This document shows, piece after piece, positions 58,140-64,000 of a stretch of DNA of 64,000 bases. The notes below the pieces were generated by a model. It was not told the origin of the DNA, did no database searches, and saw only the letters and a list, made by a program, of their open reading frames with translations. This DNA comes from Benincasa hispida. Taxonomy: Eukaryota > Streptophyta > Magnoliopsida > Cucurbitales > Cucurbitaceae. Numbering within the stretch: position 1 is the stretch's first letter; each line of letters begins with the position of its first letter. Both the position numbers and the translations under genes were made by a program. The DNA is taken from positions 3,896,397-3,960,396 of the forward strand of contig NC_052357.1 in NCBI RefSeq assembly GCF_009727055.1, written 5' to 3'.

Positions 58140-59300
58140 AACAATCCCTAGTAGAACCACCAAAAATAGAATTAAAGACCCTGCCGAATCACCTAAAGTA
58201 TGCATTTTTAGGGCAGAATGAAAAGCTGCCAGTCATTATTTCCTCTGAGCTTAGTGAAGACCAGGAGAATGCGTTGATGAGCATTCTGAGGTAACATGTA
58301 CGAGCAATTGGATGGATGCTCGCAGACATTCGAGGAATTAGCCCAACCTACTGTATGCACCGAATTCATCTTGAAGAAAACCAAAAGGAAACAATCGAAC
58401 ATCAGCGCAGACTTAACCCTGCGATGAAAGAGGTCATTAAAAAGGAGATCATCAAGTGGTTAGATGTGGGCATTATTTATTCGAAAGCAAATAGCACGTG
58501 GATCAGCCTCATGCATTGTGTGCCAAAAAAGGGTGGCATGATGGTAGTCCCGAACGAAAATATGGAGTTGATACTGATCGTCACCGGGTGGCGTATTTGC
58601 ATGGACTACAGCAAGTTGAATGCGGCCATGAAGAAAGATCATTTCCCTCTAATGTTCATTGACCAAATGCTAGACCATCTAGCCAAAAATGGCTTCTACT
58701 GCTTTCTGGATGGCTATGCCAGGTATAACCAGATTATGATTGCTCCAGAAGATCAGGACAAGACCACATTCGCCTGCCCATATGGGACTTTTGCTTTTCG
58801 CCGCATGTCGTTCGACCTCTACAATGCGCCAAGCACGTTTCAAAGGTGCATGATGGCCATCTTTTCAGACTATCTTGAGGACTCTGTTGAAATCTTCATG
58901 GACGACTTCTTTGTCTATGGGCATACCTACAAAGTCTGTCTGGCCAATCTGGAGAAGATATTGAAAAGATTTAAGGAGATGAATCTCGTGCTTAACTGGT
59001 AAAAATGCCATTTTATGGTGAGGGAGGGCATCGTGTTAGGGCACAAGGTTTCTCGGGATGGGTTAGAAGTGGATAAAGCAAAAATATAAGCAATTGAAAA
59101 CTTCCACCTCCAACAAGCGTGAAGGTTTACGAAGTTTCTTGGGGCACGCTGGATTCTATAGACGCTTTGTCAAGGACTTTTCGAAAATAGCACGACGCTG
59201 AGTGTGTTGATAAAAATTTTGATTTTGACAACAATTGCCACAACGCATTCAGGATTTTGAAGAATGCACTGACTACCGCACCCATGTTAATTGCACCGGA
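58140..59300 (+). pseudogene. Element F reverse transcriptase
   Basis: The frame 58316-59002 (228 codons) covers most of RT: RRLNPAMKEVIKKEIIKWLD, WRICMDYSKLNAAMKKDHFP, CFLDGYARYNQI (motif with the first Asp), TFACPYGTFAFRRMSFDLYN and the catalytic FMDDFFVYG at about 58900-58925. A stop at 59000 and later frameshifts break the thumb and connection. VVPKKGG-type motif is present as CVPKKGG. The catalytic DD is intact, though the region is not translatable as one piece. Confidence 0.9.
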
Positions 59301-59620
59301 TTGGACACTTCCATTTGAATTAATGTGCGATGCAAACGGGTATGCGATGGGCAGCTTTGGCACAAAAGAGAAAAACAATCTTACATCCCATCGCATATGC
59401 GAGTAAAACATTGAATCCTGCTCAGATCAACTACACCACCACAGAGAAAGAGCTACTTGCGGTAATTGTTACGTTGGAAAAATTTAGAGCATATCTGCTG
59501 AGAAAAAAGGTACTCATCCATACTGATCATTCGGTGATAAAAGTATTTAATGACAAAAAAGGATGTGAAGCCGAGGTTAATCAGATGGGTTCTCTTTCTC
59601 CAAGAATTTGACATAGAAAT
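59300..59620 (+). pseudogene. Element F RNase H
   Basis: Gypsy RNase H: LMCDANGYAMG (first Asp) near 59322, then after a frameshift HPIAYASKTLNPAQINYTTTE, KELLAVI (Glu motif) and [10 protein letters not shown] (Asp motif). It is followed by a second frameshift into [15 protein letters not shown], the normal junction to integrase. Confidence 0.88.
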
Positions 59621-61072
59621 AATTGATCGAAAGGGGACGGAGAACCAAGTTACGGATCACTTGTCAGGATTGGAAAACCCTGAGGTTGACCGCAATGAGT
59701 CAAAGGTGAACGTGGTATTCCCAGATGAGCAGATGTTCTATATTGAAGAATTGCCATGGTATGCTGACATAATCAACTATCTGGTTTGCGAGCAATTTTC
59801 AGAGGAATATACTGACCACCAGAAGAGGAGGCTCAAACATGAATGCATATATTATTATTGGGATGAGCCGAATCTGTACAAAAGGGGGGCAGACCAGATT
59901 CTGTGACTATGCATACCAAATGCTGCTCAACAACACATATTATCGCAATGTCACGACTCACCATATTGTGAGCACTTTGGAGGATAACGCACTGCAGCTA
60001 AGATTTTACAGAGTGCATTATTTTGGCTAACATTGTTTAAGGATGCTGCTGACTACGTGATGAAGTGTGATCAAGGCCAACACACAGGTAACATTTCATG
60101 GAAACATGCAATGTCTTTGAACATCATTTTAGAGCTTGAGTATTTTGACGTATGGGGTATCGACTTCATAGAACCATTCCCTCCATCGAATGGTAAAAAT
60201 TATATTTTCCTAGCCGTTGACTATGTATCCAAGTGAGAAAAGGCAGTGGCATGCGCCGCAAGCGATGCAGCGGTAGTCTCTCAATTCCTGAAGAAAAAAA
60301 TTTTCATGCGTTTTGGCACTCTACGTGCCATAATAAGTGATGAAGGGTCTCACTTTGTCAATCATACTGTCAAGGAACTGCTACGTAAATATAACATTCT
60401 TCACAAAGTGGCCACCGCATACCATCCGTAGATGAATGATCAGGCCGAGGTGTCCAATCAGGAGACCAAACGGATACTTGAGACGGTGGTAAGACCTTCG
60501 CGAAAGGATTGGGCAACAAAGCTCGACGATACGTTGTGGGCATACCAGACTGCATTTAAAACACCCATAGGTATGTCTCCATATGCGTTGGTATTTGGTA
60601 AGGCGTGTCATTTGCCTCTGGAGCTGGAATACAAGGCATTGTGGGCAGTGAAGAAGCTGAACTTTGATTTGAAGAAAGCAAGAGAAGTGAGAAAATTTCA
60701 ACTGGTCGAGCTGGAGGAATGGAGGATGAACGCATATAAGAACGCAAAGATCTACAAGGAGCGCGCAAAGCTCTGGCACGACAAACACATATGCGGTAAA
60801 AACCTCCATGTGGGACAAAAGGTCTTGCTCTTCAATTCACGGCTACAGCTCTTTCCTGGCAAGTTAAAATCGCGCTGGTCTGACCCTTCATCATTAAAGA
60901 AACATTCCAGCATGGTGCAGTGGAGTTGATTACTGAGGACGGGAGCCATACATTTAAGGTTAATGGGTAGCGAGTTAAGGCGTATTATGGAGGTGATTTT
61001 CAGCAAGAAAAGACCTCTATAGACCTGGGAAACTCGGAATAGAGGAAAATGGAGTGGCCCCTGCACTGGCAT
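59550..61072 (+). pseudogene. Element F integrase
   Basis: Zinc-binding N-terminus is degraded (59900-60050). The core shows FDVWGIDFIEPFPPSNGKNY (first Asp) in 60033-60236, AIISDEGSHFVN (second Asp) in 60246-60431 and NQETKRIL (Glu) in the 165-codon frame 60432-60929. The last also has [18 protein letters not shown], a hallmark of Athila/Tat integrases, and the C-terminal [20 protein letters not shown]. Stops between these frames (60236, 60429, 60927) replace single residues; the three catalytic acids remain. Confidence 0.9.
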
Positions 61073-62405
61073 GCAACATCATCTAGGGCACAAGTCTTCT
61101 AACGTATCCTTTGTTTGGTTTATGAATTCTCATTTCTACGACACTTCAATCATAATTCTGCATCAAATCTTGCTATTATCTATTATCGCATATCTACTTC
61201 GTTACTTCTAAAAAAAAAAAGTAGTTTGTTTTGTTTAATATTATTTGACCCTCTCACTGTTTTTCTTGCAACGATCGAGGCGCAGGATTGCAGAGGTGTT
61301 ACACGAAGAAGCAACCTATCTTATTCTATCACTGCAATCCAAAGAAGATAGATCGCCGCAAAGCAGGATGTGTCAACAAACAATGCGGGCAACAGAGCAA
61401 ATTTGGGGGTTGTATTCTTCCTTGACTTTATTCCAAATTCTGCACTATCGCATCACATTTTAATTTTGAAAGTTTTATCACCGCATCCTCTTTGATTATC
61501 GCAATCATTTAACATTGATAAATTTAGTAAGTCACCGCATGCTGTCTCTTTGCCAGTTATGATTACAATGATGAAACACATGCTTTTATTTTTTCATATA
61601 TACTAGACTCAACTTAATCTTAGAAAAGTCACCTCATGAAATATTTCTAGAAGTTAGAGGTCTGCTAGCTTTCTTTCAAACCCTCTTTACGAAGCTTTCT
61701 AAGAACATCGCATGACTTCTTTCAATCTTTTGGCAATGAGGACATTGCCGCATTTTAAATGTGAGGGTGAGGTATTTATTTTCGACCTTGCTATTTTTAG
61801 CTCTACAAAAAAAAGGGAGATTTTGAGAATAACAACTCCACTGTCAATGCAGTGGGAAACCCATGTTGATCAGAGTTAAGTTGTGAAAGGCACTTACCCA
61901 TAGTTGGATGTCCACATGACACACGTGGAAGCAAGCCAAAACGAAAGTAAGTTGTCAGGATCAATGCATAAATAAATGACCGATATTTCGCTGCCGAGTA
62001 GGTATGAGTTTACTTTGAGGAAGAGTGTTTTGCTCGTAGTTGGATGTCGCATGACACACGTGGAGGCAAGCCAAAATGAAGGTGAGGTACTTGGATCAGT
62101 GCAAGGTCAGAAAAAATTAATAATGTCAAAAATATGCAAGGATAAAAATCATTTGACACCTCGGTGAAAAAGTTTTTTTTTAAATAAATCATGCGATGTC
62201 CCAGAATCTAGTAAAGTTCTTTTTAAAGGTTAAGCTTGCGGTCCCTAGGTCTTAGAAATATTTTAAGAGGAAACTTGAATAAGACTTAAGGAAATTTTGG
62301 TGTATAGGACTTGAATGAAGTATCCTTGAGAAATCTAGGAAAAGAGAATTGCGATCGACTTACTAAAGGAAATCTTTTGCTTATGCTTGAGGACAAGCAT
62401 TGTTT
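61073..62405 (+). other. Post-integrase non-coding tail of element F
   Basis: No credible ORF. It contains two hairpins with related loops (61732-61749 and about 62384-62400), each followed by a TTTAAAT...GGG purine-rich stretch, and a 48-bp direct repeat (61901-61949 and 62037-62084). There is no trace of the charged ORF seen in element G. Confidence 0.7.
61901..62084. repeat. 48-bp direct repeat in the tail of element F
   Basis: Copies at 61901-61949 and 62037-62084 share TAGTTGGATGTC, CATGACACACGTGGA and GCAAGCCAAAA, with a few differences, 136 bp apart. Confidence 0.8.
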
Positions 62406-62418
62406 AAATTTGGGGGTG
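62406..62418 (+). other. Polypurine tract of element F
   Basis: AATTTGGGGGTG directly before the LTR start TGATAACGG, the usual Athila/Tat plus-strand primer region. Confidence 0.8.
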
Positions 62419-63775
62419 TGATAACGGGTAGAAATGCACGTTATTTCAGTGCTAAGTTCTTAAACAATGCTGGCTTGCGTTGATAAAATATGTTAGATTG
62501 CATCCAAAAAGCATTAAGATCATAACATTGCGGTTGAATGCGTTCATCGCATAGAAAAAGTTGCTTTTTGTATTTTTATGCAGAATATGTGTTGACGTAA
62601 GGCGGAAAGAGCGATCATAAGAAATCATCGGTCGTGCGCAGCATTACCGCAAGGCTTTGCGGTGATTTGTGTTCGCAAACATCTGCTCAAGAAGGATTTC
62701 TACATAGAGTCGGTGCAACTTGGTGGGTGCATCTGGGTGAAAGGCATAATTAATCACAATGGGATAGAAAGCTGATGACGGTCGAATCCAAATTAAGTTG
62801 ACAAGCGGCTAACGATAACAAGTACACTCAGTTTTTCGGTGACAAATATTTGGCGCATCAGTCAGAGAATTAAAGCCATCATATCTGTGCAATCAAAAAA
62901 GAGAAGCCACCCTTTACCCCGAAGCTCTATAAATACCGAAGGCATCCTTCAGAAAACGGGTTCACAAGTTCACTAGTTTGGAAAGTTAGAGAATTTTTCC
63001 TTAGATAGTTTAGCCTTGTTCTTAGATTTTATTTTATTTTAGGGCAGAAGCGAGAAAAGGAGGTTGTGCCGATAGATCGTTCTGCTGAGCTCGAGAGAGT
63101 GCCGAAAGCTTCAAGATCAGAGAGAGGGCCAGCTTCTGCGGAAGCAGGAATATCTTTTGAACTGAATAGAGTTGTCAGTGTAAAAGCCTTGGGTAGCAAG
63201 GGATTGCCACCAAGCTCTCTTCCCTTATCTTCCATTGTTATTTTGTATTCAAACTCATTTATAGAAATGGAATTTACTTCTCTATATCTGTTCACTTTCT
63301 GTTATTTACGCATGAGTAGCTAAATCTGTTGAATGGGTTGAGAAGCACTTAGCTAGCTTAACTGGGGATATTCATTCTATGTGATTATCTTGTATTATGT
63401 ATGCTTCATTCGTTCATTAGAGATACTCGGGAGGGTAGTCTAAGGACAAGATCTAGACTTGGGAAAGTCAAGTTAAAATCTAGGCTCGGGAGCATCAGAT
63501 TAAAACGCATAATCAAGAGATAGAAGCTTAGAAATAAGCACTGTTTGCTATTAACGCATCGCATGCATCCTAGAGATAGGATATGATTTTGTGCAGTCAC
63601 CTTGCCTTTGTGTGCATCTTGCATCACCGCATAGGAAAAGAGTAGAGATTTAAAGATAAGCTCTATGGACACTTTTGCATTCAACACATGCGTCCTAGAC
63701 TTAGGAGCATTGCATTTGTATTGGAAAATGACATGCTGTGCATGGTTGTAGCATGATTACATAGTCTGACATATT
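62419..63775 (+). repeat. 3' LTR of element F, truncated
   Basis: Parallels the 5' LTR from TGATAACGGGTAG to about ATAGTCTGACATATT, then stops matching. About 330 bp of the LTR end are missing. It carries about 67 bp that the 5' LTR lacks (63185-63252). Confidence 0.85.
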
Positions 63776-64000
63776 ATAATACTAAAATTTTCAGTAATTA
63801 AAAATTGAGTTTGTTAACATCAAAACATTGATTAATTAATTAATTTGAGATTAAGGGCAAAAAAACCAACAAAGACAACATCCAAGATGGAACTATAAGA
63901 CCCAATTCATTTTATTGAAGTCTGGGTTGTTCCGAATCTTATGTTACAACCCTCCGAGGGGATAGCCATCGTTAAACGACTAGCAAAGGGCCACCTAAAG
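63776..64000. other. Unassigned end of window
   Basis: AT-rich start (ATTAATTAATTAATT) followed by GC-richer sequence (ACCCTCCGAGGGGATAGCC). No ORF of note and no similarity noticed to other parts of the window. It joins the broken end of the Athila 3' LTR. Confidence 0.4.

Larger units (their letters stand above)
54037..63775 (+). mobile_element. Athila-like Ty3/gypsy element F
   Basis: 5' LTR 54037-55644, degraded tRNA-Asp primer site, gag, protease, RT, RNase H, integrase, 1.3-kb non-coding tail with hairpins, polypurine tract, and truncated 3' LTR 62419-63775. Many frameshifts and stops, but the domain order is complete. It inserted into the leader of copia E (left flank GATGAA). The right target copy is not visible because the 3' LTR is cut off. 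Confidence 0.9.

Overview
The window reads as heterochromatin-like nuclear DNA of a flowering plant, most likely a eudicot (possibly a cucurbit, a guess from general sequence feel only). The evidence is a typical plant intron/exon gene, abundant Ty1/copia and Ty3/gypsy (Athila/Tat-like) LTR retrotransposons, tRNA-Met-i and tRNA-Asp primer sites, and no bacterial features. I recognise one intact host gene, a UXT/ART-27-type prefoldin-like subunit encoded on the minus strand by six coding exons (9213-12312). Almost everything else is retrotransposon sequence in various states of decay.

Layout. 1-1367: Ty3/gypsy gag-protease fragment. 1368-2460: unassigned. 2460-4100: minus-strand copia gag remnant plus its repeat-bearing leader. 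4389-8602: a decayed short-LTR copia element with both LTRs. 8603-13917: the UXT locus and its flanks. 13918-21826: minus-strand copia element 'I' (3' LTR, RNase H, RT, integrase, gag), with a plus-strand solo LTR of the same family (16281-18350) inside its RNase H. 21827-27126: three Athila-type LTRs arranged plus, minus, plus; the first two form a roughly 3.4-kb inverted repeat. 27127-28740: Athila gag with pol missing. 28741-31590: post-pol region with a separate TATA-led, charged coiled-coil ORF ending in a plant transposon-protein domain. About 31590-33693: copia 'K', cut in its RT by element 'B'.

Element B (33694-50192) is a copia element of the same family as I, expanded by four solo LTRs: 33887-35749 (in its 5' LTR), 41113-43216, 43459-45118 and 46091-48200. 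The three in the internal region have perfect 5-bp target duplications and the one in the LTR has an imperfect one. Removing each solo LTR with one duplication rejoins the sequence or reading frame. Its truncated 3' LTR abuts an inverted, internally deleted copia relative 'E' (50197-54036). E is in turn interrupted by Athila-like element 'F' (54037 to about 63775), which has gag-PR-RT-RH-INT, a 5' LTR and a truncated 3' LTR. 63776-64000 is unassigned.

The most notable items are: (1) a 38-bp Nextera (Tn5) mate-pair junction adapter embedded at 45449-45486 inside the integrase of element B, almost certainly an assembly artefact, which keeps the frame open and yields a spurious peptide; (2) the large LTR inverted repeat; (3) a degenerate array of CGATCG-centred palindromes in the copia LTRs and leader; (4) conserved hairpins at the Athila LTR start and before its polypurine tract; (5) a duplicated leader motif conserved in two copia copies. 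I found no convincing new protein system. The novelty is in non-coding retrotransposon architecture and in the nesting history.
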